Of a stretch of DNA of 64,000 bases, positions 51,050 through 62,851 are shown in pieces. Where the stretch lies: assembly GCF_041262565.1 (NCBI RefSeq), contig NZ_JBGCCJ010000001.1, positions 992,001-1,056,000 of the forward strand, written 5' to 3'. The translations under genes and the position numbers were made by a program. The stretch is from Leifsonia sp. EB41. GTDB taxonomy: Bacteria > Actinomycetota > Actinomycetes > Actinomycetales > Microbacteriaceae. The notes under the pieces are model-generated. The model saw nothing but the letters and a program-made list of their open reading frames with translations. It was not told the DNA's origin and did no database searches. Position 1 is the stretch's first letter. Each line of letters starts with the position of its first letter.

Positions 51050-52081
51050 TCAGCGACCGCCTTCGCGCTTGCGGTGCCGCTGGGCGACGGCCTGGGGGCC
51101 GTAGGGGTAGACCTCCGAGCGCGGCGCGCTCGCGTCGTCGAGCCGGTAGAGCTGATCGTCCGTCAGCTCCAGCTCGCCCGCCGCGAGGTTGTCGTCGAGC
51201 TGCTCGAGCGTGCGGGCGCCGAGGATCACGCTCGACACCGCCGGACGGTCGACCAGCCAGGCGAGGGCCACTTGCGACATGCTCGCGCCGGTCTCCTCGG
51301 CGACGGCCTGCACCGCGTCGATGACCTCCCACGTGTGCGGGTCGGCGTTGCGGGCGTCGAAGGCCTCCATCCCGCGCTTCGGGTTCTCGCCGAGCCGCGT
51401 CGCACCGGTGGGCGACTCGTCGCGGCGGTACTTGCCGCTCAGCCAGCCGCCGGCCAGCGGCGACCACGGCAGGAGACCGATCCCGGAGTCCAGTGCGGCC
51501 GGGACGATCTCGTGCTCGATGCCGCGCACCAGGAGGCTGTACTGCGGCTGCAGCGTGACCGGCGCGACGAAACCGTAGGCGTCCGCGACGGCGACGGCCT
51601 TGGTGAGCTGCCAGCCGAGGTAGTTGGAGAAGCCGTAGTAGCCGATCTTCCCTGCGGTCACTGCGTCGTCCAGGAAGCGCAGCGTCTCCTCCAGCGGGGT
51701 GAGGTAGTCCCAGGCGTGCATCTGGTAGAGGTCGATGTGATCCACGTCGAGCCGGCGCAGCGAGTCGTCCAGGGCCTTGCGCAGGTGGGTGCGGGACAGG
51801 CCGAGGTCGTTGGAGCCGGGCCCCATCGGGAAGCGCGCCTTGGTCGCGATGACGAGGCGGTCGCGGGCGCCGTGCTTGCGGGACAGCCAGCGTCCGATGA
51901 TCGTCTCCGACGTCCCCGCGCTGTAGACGTCCGCGGTGTCGATGAGGGTGCCGCCGGCGTCGACGAAGCGATCCAGGATGGCATGGGAGGTCGGCTCGTC
52001 GGCCTCCGCGCCGAAGGTCATGGTGCCGAGGGCGAAGGCGGACACGATGGTTCCGCTGTTTCCGAGGGTCCTGAGGTCCAT
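51050..52081 (-). CDS. Aldo/keto reductase
   Basis: 343 residues, TIM barrel. Catalytic tetrad visible: Asp and Tyr in 'LIDTADVYSAGTSE', Lys in 'VIATKARFPMG', His in 'LYQMHAWDY'. 'YGFSNYLGWQL' and the cofactor-site 'SSVILGARTLEQLDDNL' follow. Of the potassium-channel-beta/YajO-like group that uses NADPH to reduce aldehydes; substrate unknown. Start ATG 52079-52081 with TAGCGT (52088-52093) 6 nt upstream; leaderless. Divergent from the phosphodiesterase gene with 47 bp between starts. Confidence 0.93.
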   Translation of the reverse strand: MDLRTLGNSGTIVSAFALGTMTFGAEADEPTSHAILDRFVDAGGTLIDTADVYSAGTSETIIGRWLSRKHGARDRLVIATKARFPMGPGSNDLGLSRTHLRKALDDSLRRLDVDHIDLYQMHAWDYLTPLEETLRFLDDAVTAGKIGYYGFSNYLGWQLTKAVAVADAYGFVAPVTLQPQYSLLVRGIEHEIVPAALDSGIGLLPWSPLAGGWLSGKYRRDESPTGATRLGENPKRGMEAFDARNADPHTWEVIDAVQAVAEETGASMSQVALAWLVDRPAVSSVILGARTLEQLDDNLAAGELELTDDQLYRLDDASAPRSEVYPYGPQAVAQRHRKREGGR

Positions 52082-52128
52082 GCCCCGACGCTAGCCTCGT
52101 CGCGGCTTATCGCCTACCGTTTGGCAAC

Positions 52129-52629
52129 GTGAAGCTGCTGATGCTGTCCGACACGCACGTCCCCCTCCGGGCGAAGGCGCTGCCGCCGCAGGTGCTGGCC
52201 GAGGTGGAGGCGGCGGACGTCGTCCTGCACGCGGGCGACTGGGTGGACGAGGCGACGCTCGACCTGCTGGAGGAGCGGTCGCGGCGGCTGATCGGGGTGT
52301 GGGGCAACAACGACGGCCCCGGCCTGCGCCGCCGGCTGCCGGAGGTCGCGCGGTTCGAGCTCGGCGGGCTGCGGTTCGCGATGGTCCACGAGACCGGGCC
52401 GGCGAAGGGTCGCGCGGAGCGCTGCGAGCGCGACTTCCCCGACGTGGATGTGCTGGTCTTCGGGCACTCGCACATCCCGTGGGACACGGTCGCGCCGGGA
52501 GGCCTGCGCCTCCTGAACCCGGGCTCCCCAACCGACCGCCGCCGCCAGCCGTTCTGCACGTACCTGACCGCCACAGTCGCCGACGCCTCCCTCACCGACG
52601 TGCGCCTGGTCCCCCTCCCGCCGCGCTAG
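52129..52629 (+). CDS. Metallophosphoesterase, YfcE/MJ0936 type
   Basis: 166 residues. Calcineurin-like metal motifs in order: 'LSDTHVP' (D-x-H), 'LHAGDWVD' (GD), 'VWGNNDGP' (GNND), 'MVHET' and 'FGHSHIPWD' (GHSH). Phosphodiesterase of the small YfcE-like family; true substrate uncertain. Start GTG 52129 is 8 nt after TACCGT. The stop overlaps the convergent methyltransferase gene stop by 4 bp. Confidence 0.92.
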   Translation: MKLLMLSDTHVPLRAKALPPQVLAEVEAADVVLHAGDWVDEATLDLLEERSRRLIGVWGNNDGPGLRRRLPEVARFELGGLRFAMVHETGPAKGRAERCERDFPDVDVLVFGHSHIPWDTVAPGGLRLLNPGSPTDRRRQPFCTYLTATVADASLTDVRLVPLPPR

Positions 52630-54137
52630 GCAGGGAGCAGCAGTATCCCATCCGTGACGAGTGCGCGGACGGTCGGGAGGAGGTCGGCGCGCAGGGCGTC
52701 CTCGTCCACCTCCAGGAGCTGGGCGATCGCGCCGACGATCGCAGCCACGCTCAGCTCGCCGTCGCACGCGCCGACCAGCGCCGCCAGCCCGGTGTCCGCG
52801 CCGACCACGCGCCCGAAACCGCCGCCCTGGCGCAGCAGGATGGCTGTGGGCGAGTCGGCGCCCGGCCACAGGTGCCGCTCCTCGGCCACGTCGCCGGCGA
52901 CCGTGAGCCGCAGCGCGCCGAAGGCGTCGTCGTCCAGCGCGGACTGCGCGTCGTGCGCCTCCAGGCACTCGCCGAGGTGGATGCCGAGTCCGGCCTGATT
53001 CGCGCCGAGGGCCCCGTGGAGGCGCTCGAACCGGCGCAGGGTCGGCACGCCCTCCGCCCGCCGCAGCAGCACGTAGCCGAAGCCGACCTCCCCGACCCCG
53101 CGCGCCTCGAAGTCGTCGAGCCAGGCGCCCAGCAGCGTGTCGAACGTCGCTCCCGGCCGGGTGCCGCCGTCCCGGATCCAGGTCTCGGCGTACTGGGCGG
53201 CGTCCTCGGTGTCGCGCTCGATCACCCACGCGTCGAGCGGGTGCGTGGAGTCGTCCACCCAGCCGCGCACGCGCTCCAGGGCGTCCGCCGTGTCGTGGTA
53301 CTCCCAGTTGCCGAGGAGCTGGGCCACGCCGCCCGGGTTCAGGTGCTCGCCGCAGCCGGCGACGAACGCCGCGACCAGGGCGTCGCCGACCATCCCGCCG
53401 TCGCGGTACTCGTAGGCGGGGACGCCCTCTGTCCGCGGCGTGATCACGAACGGCGGGTTGGAGACGATGTGGTCGAAGGCCTCCCCGGCCACCGGCTCGA
53501 ACATGCTCCCGAGCCGGAACTCGATGCCGTCGATCCCGTTCAGCTCGGCGTTGAGCGCGGCGAGCCGCAGGGCGCGCTCGGAGATGTCGGTGGCGACGAC
53601 GCGCTCCGCGTGCCGGGAGGCGTGCAGGGCCTGGATGCCGCAGCCGGTGCCGAGGTCGAGCGCGGAGCGGACGGGACGCTGGAGCATGAGGCCGCTGAGC
53701 GTCATCGAGGCGCCGCCGACGCCGAGCACGTGGTCCTCGGGGAGGGCGCCGCCCAGCGCGAGCTCGCCGAGGTCGGAGACGATCCACCACTCGGCGGGGC
53801 CGAGAGCGTCCACGAAGGCGTAGGGGCGGAGGTCGACGGCGGGGGCGATCACGTCGGAGGGGTCGGCGCGCAGGAGCCCCAGCTCCACGGCGCCGTCGAT
53901 CCCCACGGTGGGGAGGGCCGCCGTGGTAGCCGAACGTCCGACCGGTCGCCCGAGCACGAACAGCGTCGCGAGGGTCGCCAGCGGACTCGCTTCGCGCCGC
54001 GCGAGCTCCCGCTCGGCCGGGACCCGCTGGCCGCGGTGCAGCGCCTCCGCGGCCTCCTCGCCCCACAGCGCGGTCAGCCCGTCGACGGTGAAGCCGGCGG
54101 CGGTGAGGTCGGAGCGGAGAGCGTCGATGGAGGTCAC
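52626..54137 (-). CDS. HemK/PrmC-like N6-methyltransferase, 503 residues
   Basis: Class I methyltransferase core at about residues 150-310: motif I 'ALDLGTGCGIQALHASRHAE', 'VVATDISERALRLAALNAE', and catalytic 'HIVSNPPFVITPRTEG' (N-P-P-F, typical of N6-adenine or glutamine methylation of PrmC/RlmG type). A 140-residue N-terminal and a 190-residue C-terminal extension are characteristic of an actinobacterial family of unknown target. Start GTG 54135-54137 (TTGAAT 6 nt upstream); divergent from acylphosphatase with 32 bp between starts. Confidence 0.9.
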   Translation of the reverse strand: MTSIDALRSDLTAAGFTVDGLTALWGEEAAEALHRGQRVPAERELARREASPLATLATLFVLGRPVGRSATTAALPTVGIDGAVELGLLRADPSDVIAPAVDLRPYAFVDALGPAEWWIVSDLGELALGGALPEDHVLGVGGASMTLSGLMLQRPVRSALDLGTGCGIQALHASRHAERVVATDISERALRLAALNAELNGIDGIEFRLGSMFEPVAGEAFDHIVSNPPFVITPRTEGVPAYEYRDGGMVGDALVAAFVAGCGEHLNPGGVAQLLGNWEYHDTADALERVRGWVDDSTHPLDAWVIERDTEDAAQYAETWIRDGGTRPGATFDTLLGAWLDDFEARGVGEVGFGYVLLRRAEGVPTLRRFERLHGALGANQAGLGIHLGECLEAHDAQSALDDDAFGALRLTVAGDVAEERHLWPGADSPTAILLRQGGGFGRVVGADTGLAALVGACDGELSVAAIVGAIAQLLEVDEDALRADLLPTVRALVTDGILLLPA

Positions 54138-54169
54138 GGGACAATTCAATCAGGAGCAGAATGGGCGGC

Positions 54170-54463
54170 GTGAGCCAGGAACAGACGACGATCCGCAGGC
54201 GGGCGGTCGTGACCGGGATGGTGCAGGGCGTCGGCTTCCGCTGGAGCGCCCGCGCGGAGGCGCACCGGCTGGGCGTGGCCGGCTGGGCGCGCAACCGCTC
54301 CGACGGCAGCGTGGAGGTCGAGGTGGAGGGGGACGCCGCGAGCGTCGACCGGATGCTCGACTGGCTGCGCGCGGGGCCGCCCGGCAGCGCCGTCGAGGAG
54401 GTGCGTGTCTCCGACGCGGTCCCGGACGGTGACGACGCGTTCCGCATCCGGCAGACGGACTGA
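54170..54463 (+). CDS. acyP: Acylphosphatase
   Basis: About 97 residues. Hydrolyses acyl phosphates. Family motif 'VTGMVQGVGFRWSARAEAHR' carries the phosphate loop and catalytic Arg, and 'GWARNRSDGSVEVEVEG' carries the catalytic Asn. Start GTG 54170 has CAGAAT 7 nt upstream (leaderless pattern); ATG 54161, preceded by AGGAG at 5 nt, is an equally possible start adding three residues. Confidence 0.92.
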   Translation: MSQEQTTIRRRAVVTGMVQGVGFRWSARAEAHRLGVAGWARNRSDGSVEVEVEGDAASVDRMLDWLRAGPPGSAVEEVRVSDAVPDGDDAFRIRQTD

Positions 54464-54518
54464 CGCCGCACCATCCCCACCCCTGACCTCGCGCCCCGTG
54501 CCGGGGCACAATAGGCAC

Positions 54519-55409
54519 ATGACCCGCGCGACGCTGCTGACCATCACCGTGCCGACCGGAGAGCCCGCCACCGGCGACCCCGGCTTCGCCCTCGCCGACT
54601 TCGACGCCGCGCAGGTGCGGATCACCGACCTCGGCATCACCCGCGGCGACGGCGTCTTCGAGACCATCGCCGTCATCGACGGCCACCCGCAGGCGCTCGG
54701 CCCGCACCTCATGCGGCTCGCGCACTCTGCCGAACTCCTCGATCTCCCGGTGCCCGCCGAGCACGTCTGGCACGAGGCGGTCCTCGCCGGGGTCGCGGAC
54801 TACCAGTCGCGCAACGGCGAAGGTGGCGAGCTGTTCGCCAAGCTGATCTACACGCGCGGCGTGGAGGGTACGGGCCGGCCGAGCGGCTGGATCTTCGTCG
54901 ACAAGGGCGAGGACTTCACGCAGCAGCGCCTCGGCCTCAAGGTCGTCACGCTCGACCGCGGCCTCCGGCACGACGTGGCGGAGACCTCCCCGTGGCTGCT
55001 CGCGGGCGCGAAGAGCCTCTCATACGCCGTGAACCGCGCGGCCCAGCGGGAGGCGGGGCGCCGCGGCGCGGACGACGTGATCTTCATCAGCTCGGACGGT
55101 TTCGCACTGGAGGGTCCGACGTCCAACGTGATCGTGCTCGCCGACGGGGTGGTCCGCACGCCGCAGACCGACCAGGGCATCCTCGCCGGGACGACGCAGG
55201 CCGCCGTCTTCGCGTTCTTCGCCGAGCGCGGCTACCCGACCGAGTACCGCCACATCACCGCGGAGGAGCTGGCGGCGGCCGACGCGCTGTGGCTGGTCTC
55301 CAGCGTCCGGCAGGCCGGCCCGATCACCCACCTCGACGGCCGGGAGTACCCCGTCGACGCCGCCCTCACCGCCGACCTCAACCGCTACCTCCTCTCCCGC
55401 ACCCACTGA
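54519..55409 (+). CDS. Aminotransferase class IV (aminodeoxychorismate lyase-like)
   Basis: 296 residues, fold-type IV PLP enzyme. 'RITDLGITRGDGVFETIAV' near residue 35, PLP Lys in 'LLAGAKSLSYAVNRAAQRE' (about 168), 'GFALEGPTSNVIVLADG' and 'DQGILAGTTQAAVF'. The group includes PabC (4-amino-4-deoxychorismate lyase for folate), branched-chain and D-amino-acid aminotransferases; the short length and D-R-G-V-F pattern favour PabC, but the assignment is not certain. Start ATG 54519 with CACAAT (54507-54512) 6 nt upstream. Confidence 0.85.
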   Translation: MTRATLLTITVPTGEPATGDPGFALADFDAAQVRITDLGITRGDGVFETIAVIDGHPQALGPHLMRLAHSAELLDLPVPAEHVWHEAVLAGVADYQSRNGEGGELFAKLIYTRGVEGTGRPSGWIFVDKGEDFTQQRLGLKVVTLDRGLRHDVAETSPWLLAGAKSLSYAVNRAAQREAGRRGADDVIFISSDGFALEGPTSNVIVLADGVVRTPQTDQGILAGTTQAAVFAFFAERGYPTEYRHITAEELAAADALWLVSSVRQAGPITHLDGREYPVDAALTADLNRYLLSRTH

Positions 55410-55849
55410 GCCGGACCCTCCTGTCCCGCACCCCTGAGCCGGCCCTCGCGTCGGCAACGGAGGAGTCTCGGCCCCCGCACGCCCGGAACTCCTCCGCTGA
55501 CCCACCTCGGTCGGCGTGTCGACCTCTATCTCCTCCGTTACCCGCTCCACGGCGCGGGCGTCGGCAACGGAGGAGATCCGGGCCGACACGCCGAGCCATG
55601 TCAGCTAAAGGAGGAGAACGCGGGGGCTGGGGGTGGGATCTCCTCCGTTAGCCGCAGCGGGGAGCGGGGCCCGGTTCGGGCGGGCCGTTGGGGGTGGGGG
55701 TGGTCGGGAGGTGTTCACCCGCCCGTGGACTTCCCGTTACACCCCGATTCGCGGAGGCCGCTTTCGCCGTTTAGGCTGTACGACACCGTACCGGCGACGA
55801 CGCCGGGACCGCCGCTATGGGGAACAGAGGCGCAGTGAAGGAGGGCGAC
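55410..55849. other. 440-bp gene-free region, mostly repeats
   Basis: Apart from the family-2 palindromes at 55453-55652, nothing resembling a gene is seen on either strand. The segment 55660-55850 is GC-rich, with AAGGAGG serving the following gene. Confidence 0.5.
55453..55652. repeat. Second cluster of family-2 palindromes
   Basis: Unit 55453-55500 (GGCAACGGAGGAGTC facing GAACTCCTCCGC), a larger composite palindrome 55510-55594 with outer arms GGCGTGTCG/CGACACGCC and inner TCTCCTCCGTTA/AACGGAGGAGA, and unit 55603-55652 (GCTAA-GGAGGAGA facing TCTCCTCC-TTAGC). Same core as the copies at 15715, 16399 and 42592. Confidence 0.8.
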
Positions 55850-56182
55850 GTGGACCAGGTCCCGAGCAGCATCGAAGTGCTGCGCCAGCAGGCGCGCGAC
55901 GAGCTCTCCGCCATCATCGAGCACCGCTGCCGTGCGGGCGAGGACCCTTGGCACTTCATCCCCGACCTGCCGAGCGTCGACGAGCAGGTGATCATCGCCC
56001 TGCGTGCCGGAGCCATCGAAGAGTTCGACCTCGCCGAGGAGCAGTCCCGGGCGCACCATCCCGCTGCGGGCCGCGACACGTACACCCGGTTCGAGTACGG
56101 CGTGCTGCGCCGGATCGCGCTGGAGCACCCCGAACTGACCGAAGCGGTCTGGGGGATGCTCGACAAGGTGGAGCGCGCGTAG
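55850..56182 (+). CDS. Hypothetical protein, 110 residues
   Basis: Not recognised. Largely helical and acidic: 'VPSSIEVLRQQARDELSAII', 'RAGEDPWHFIPDLPSVDEQVI', ending in 'EAVWGMLDKVERA'. No membrane segment. Start GTG 55850 is preferred over the upstream ATG 55817 because AAGGAGGG lies 5 nt before it. Followed after 13 bp by the reductase-like gene on the same strand. Confidence 0.7.
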   Translation: MDQVPSSIEVLRQQARDELSAIIEHRCRAGEDPWHFIPDLPSVDEQVIIALRAGAIEEFDLAEEQSRAHHPAAGRDTYTRFEYGVLRRIALEHPELTEAVWGMLDKVERA

Positions 56183-56195
56183 TAGACCAGGCGGC

Positions 56196-56810
56196 ATGGG
56201 GATCGTCACTGCCGATATCGCTGTCTCGCTCGACGGGTTCGCCGCCGGGCCCAACCAGTCGCTGGAGAACCCGCTCGGCGAGCGCGGGGTGGAGCGCCTG
56301 CACACCTGGATGTTCGAGTACCGCGATGCGCACGTGGAGGAGATCGCCGCGATCACCGCGGCGGGCGCCTACGTGATGGGCCGCAACATGTTCGGCCCGG
56401 TGCGCGGCGACTGGCCGGCCGAGGGCGACACGTTCGGCGACTGGCGAGGCTGGTGGGGCGACGACCCTCCGTACCACGCGCCGGTGTTCGTGCTGACCCA
56501 CTACGAGCACGAGCCGATCCCGATGGAGGGCGGGACGACCTTCGAGTTCGTCACCGAGGGCATCCACGCGGCGACCGACCTGGCGCGCGCGGCCGCCGGG
56601 GAGGCCGATGTCGCGATCGCCGGCGGCGCCGAGACGCTCAACCAGGCGCTCTGGGCGGGCATCGTGGACGAGCTGCGGCTGCACGTGGTGCCGCTCACGC
56701 TCGGCGCGGGCGAGCGGGTCTTCGACCGGGTGCCCTCCCTGCAGCTGGAGTTGCTGCGGTCGCGGGTGACGCCGGAGGTGGCGCACCTGACGTACCGGGT
56801 CGTCCGCTGA
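56196..56810 (+). CDS. Dihydrofolate reductase-family protein (RibD C-terminal type)
   Basis: 204 residues. 'IVTADIAVSLDGFAAGPNQS' at the start, 'AYVMGRNMFGPV' and 'DVAIAGGAETLNQALWAGIVDEL' (cofactor region GGAETLNQAL) are the marks of the RibD-C/DHFR-like fold found in many actinobacterial pyrimidine-type reductases. NADPH use is likely, substrate unknown. Start ATG 56196 with TAGACC (56183-56188) 7 nt upstream. Confidence 0.9.
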   Translation: MGIVTADIAVSLDGFAAGPNQSLENPLGERGVERLHTWMFEYRDAHVEEIAAITAAGAYVMGRNMFGPVRGDWPAEGDTFGDWRGWWGDDPPYHAPVFVLTHYEHEPIPMEGGTTFEFVTEGIHAATDLARAAAGEADVAIAGGAETLNQALWAGIVDELRLHVVPLTLGAGERVFDRVPSLQLELLRSRVTPEVAHLTYRVVR

Positions 56811-56816
56811 GCCCGC

Positions 56817-59578
<2,762 letters not shown>

Positions 59579-59651
59579 CCCCGGACCTGCCACAGCGGCG
59601 GGCGCGGAGGCGGGTCCTCCGCGCCTGCCGCCGGGCGGCTAGGCTCGCACC

Positions 59652-60062
59652 GTGAGAATCACCACGATCACGGGGAAGGTCATCTACGTCGTCGGCGTGT
59701 TCGGCGGGATCCTGGCGCTCAACTTCTTCATCATCGACCGCCTCGTCAACCCGGCGCTCGACGTGCTGATCGTCGCCGTGCTCAACGTGGCCTACGTGAT
59801 CGTCGGGACCCGCATCTTCCGCGGCGAGGGCGAGAACCGCGAGGATCCGCGGCCCTGGTGGCGGGCGACCGGGCGCCCTGCGGCGGGATTCTGGCTGGGC
59901 GGGATCCTCGCGATCCTGGCCTTCATCTCCTGCGTCGGCGCGCTCGCGAGCAAGCCGGAGAACGCGGTCGTGCCCGCGGTCGCGTGCATCAGCTACGCGC
60001 TGCTCGCCGCGTACTACCTCAACTCCTCCTACCGCCTCCGCCTGCTCGACACCGCGCCCTGA
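59652..60062 (+). CDS. Small membrane protein, about four helices
   Basis: 136 residues, not recognised. Hydrophobic segments at about 8-28, 32-52, 75-97 and 105-128, with an Arg/Glu/Asp-rich loop 'FRGEGENREDPRPWWRATG' between the second and third. Start GTG 59652 follows TAGGCT (59640-59645) by 6 nt; leaderless. Function unknown. Confidence 0.8.
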   Translation: MRITTITGKVIYVVGVFGGILALNFFIIDRLVNPALDVLIVAVLNVAYVIVGTRIFRGEGENREDPRPWWRATGRPAAGFWLGGILAILAFISCVGALASKPENAVVPAVACISYALLAAYYLNSSYRLRLLDTAP

Positions 60063-60083
60063 CCCGTCTCCGAGGATTCGGGC

Positions 60084-61652
<1,569 letters not shown>

Positions 61653-61766
61653 GGCGGGGCTCCTTCGTCGACGGTGACGTGACCCGGTCGGGTTGAGGGA
61701 AACCTACGTCACGGTGCGGGCGCCCACAATGCCCAATTCGCGCCCCTCCCCACCCTCTACATCTCG

Positions 61767-61827
61767 GCCGAGGGGCACGTTGCTGTCACTTAGGGCACCC
61801 GAAAGTGACAACGACGTGCCCCTCGGC
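61767..61827. repeat. Dispersed palindrome, family 1, copy d
   Basis: GCCGAGGGGCACGTTG (61767 on) faces CAACGACGTGCCCCTCGGC ending at 61827; one mismatch within the 25-bp arms and an 11-nt centre. It lies between the 5' end of the acyl-CoA ligase gene and the 3' end of the next HTH gene, both minus strand. Confidence 0.8.
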
Positions 61828-61842
61828 GGCTGCGAACGGGGG

Positions 61843-62142
61843 TCAGGTGCCGAGGATGGACTTCAGGGTGGCGGTGTAGTCCTCGAAGGCCCGGCGGCCG
61901 GAGGTGGTCAGGGCGAGGTAGGTGACTGGGACACGGCCGCGGTGCGTCTTCTCGACCTCCACGTAGCCGGCGTCCTCCAGCTTGCGCAGGTGCGTCGCCA
62001 GGTTGCCCGCGGTGAGGTCGAGCAGCTCCTGGAGGCGCGGGAACGACATGCTGCCGCCCTCCGCGACCGTCGCCAGGGTCGCCGTGATCTTGAGGCGGGC
62101 GGCGGCGTGGATGATCGGGTCCAGCTCGTCCACGCCGGTCAC
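61843..62142 (-). CDS. Winged helix-turn-helix regulator
   Basis: 99 residues. 'DPIIHAAARLKITATLATVA', 'SFPRLQELLDLTAGNLATHL' and 'RKLEDAGYVEVEKTHRGRVP' form a MarR/ArsR-type winged helix with the wing 'RGRVPVTYLALTTSG'. Matches the small 'winged helix DNA-binding' family (DUF-type) often paired with a membrane protein. GTG 62140-62142 overlaps the stop of the membrane protein gene (GTGA), so both are coexpressed and probably under a shared operator upstream (62770-62786). Confidence 0.9.
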   Translation of the reverse strand: MTGVDELDPIIHAAARLKITATLATVAEGGSMSFPRLQELLDLTAGNLATHLRKLEDAGYVEVEKTHRGRVPVTYLALTTSGRRAFEDYTATLKSILGT

Positions 62143-62765
62143 CCCCGCCGGGCGCTCGGGGTGCGCAGCGTCCGGAGGGTGACGATGGCTCCCGCGCCGA
62201 AGATCACGCCGCCCGCGACGGCCATGAGCAGCAGGTTGGGGCCGAGGCCGAGGAACGGCGCGACCGCGCCCACGACCAGCAGGGCGAGGCCGAGCACGAG
62301 CTGCAGCCGGTCGTGCCAGATCGCGGAGCCGGCGAGGTAGAGGGTGCCGCACATCAGCGCGTAAGCGCTCGGGAAGTACAGTCCGGCGAAGTCGCCCGCA
62401 AGGCCCTGCACGATCATGCCGATGCCGAGCAGCGCGAACGCGACGGAGCACACCGACCAGGAGACGCCGTAGACGGTGCCCGCGTACTGGGACTCCCCGC
62501 GTACGCCGCGGCCGATGCGCGAGCCGATCACGGCGGAGGCGACGATCGAGCCGGCGATCAGGACGCCGAAGACGATGCCGGCGACGACCGGATCGAACAG
62601 GCCGAGCTGCGCGAGGTAGAGGGCGAGGAAGCCGACCAGCCAGGCCACCGCCCACACGGTGTACAGCCAGACGACGGGGAGGCGGTATTCACGGCTGACA
62701 CGACGTTGCTGGCCGTCGATGAGGTCCAGCATCTCCCGCGCGTCGCCGGGCGTGTTCTCGTTCAT
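62139..62765 (-). CDS. Membrane protein paired with HTH regulator
   Basis: 208 residues, about six hydrophobic segments (for example 'LPVVWLYTVWAVAWLVGF', 'AGIVFGVLIAGSIVAS', 'LVLGLALLVVGAVAPF'). The N-terminus 'DAREMLDLIDGQQRRVSREY' is cytosolic. Not assigned to a known transporter. Start ATG 62763-62765 has TACAAA 6 nt upstream and lies next to the palindrome. A protein of this kind is commonly coded with a small winged-helix partner in actinobacteria; function is unknown. Confidence 0.85.
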   Translation of the reverse strand: MNENTPGDAREMLDLIDGQQRRVSREYRLPVVWLYTVWAVAWLVGFLALYLAQLGLFDPVVAGIVFGVLIAGSIVASAVIGSRIGRGVRGESQYAGTVYGVSWSVCSVAFALLGIGMIVQGLAGDFAGLYFPSAYALMCGTLYLAGSAIWHDRLQLVLGLALLVVGAVAPFLGLGPNLLLMAVAGGVIFGAGAIVTLRTLRTPSARRG

Positions 62766-62769
62766 GCGC

Positions 62770-62786
62770 ACTTTGTAACACAAAGT
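62770..62786. promoter_or_regulatory. Operator-like palindrome before the membrane-protein/HTH pair
   Basis: ACTTTGT-AAC-ACAAAGT, perfect 7-bp arms with a 3-bp centre. It overlaps the probable -10 region of the leftward promoter, 5 bp before the ATG. Likely binding site of the HTH protein encoded at 61843-62142 (inference). Confidence 0.6.
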
Positions 62787-62851
62787 ACTCTGCGTGCACA
62801 AGAGTTTTGCGAAACTGTAAATGTCCGCCGAACGGATAGACTGGAGGGCTC

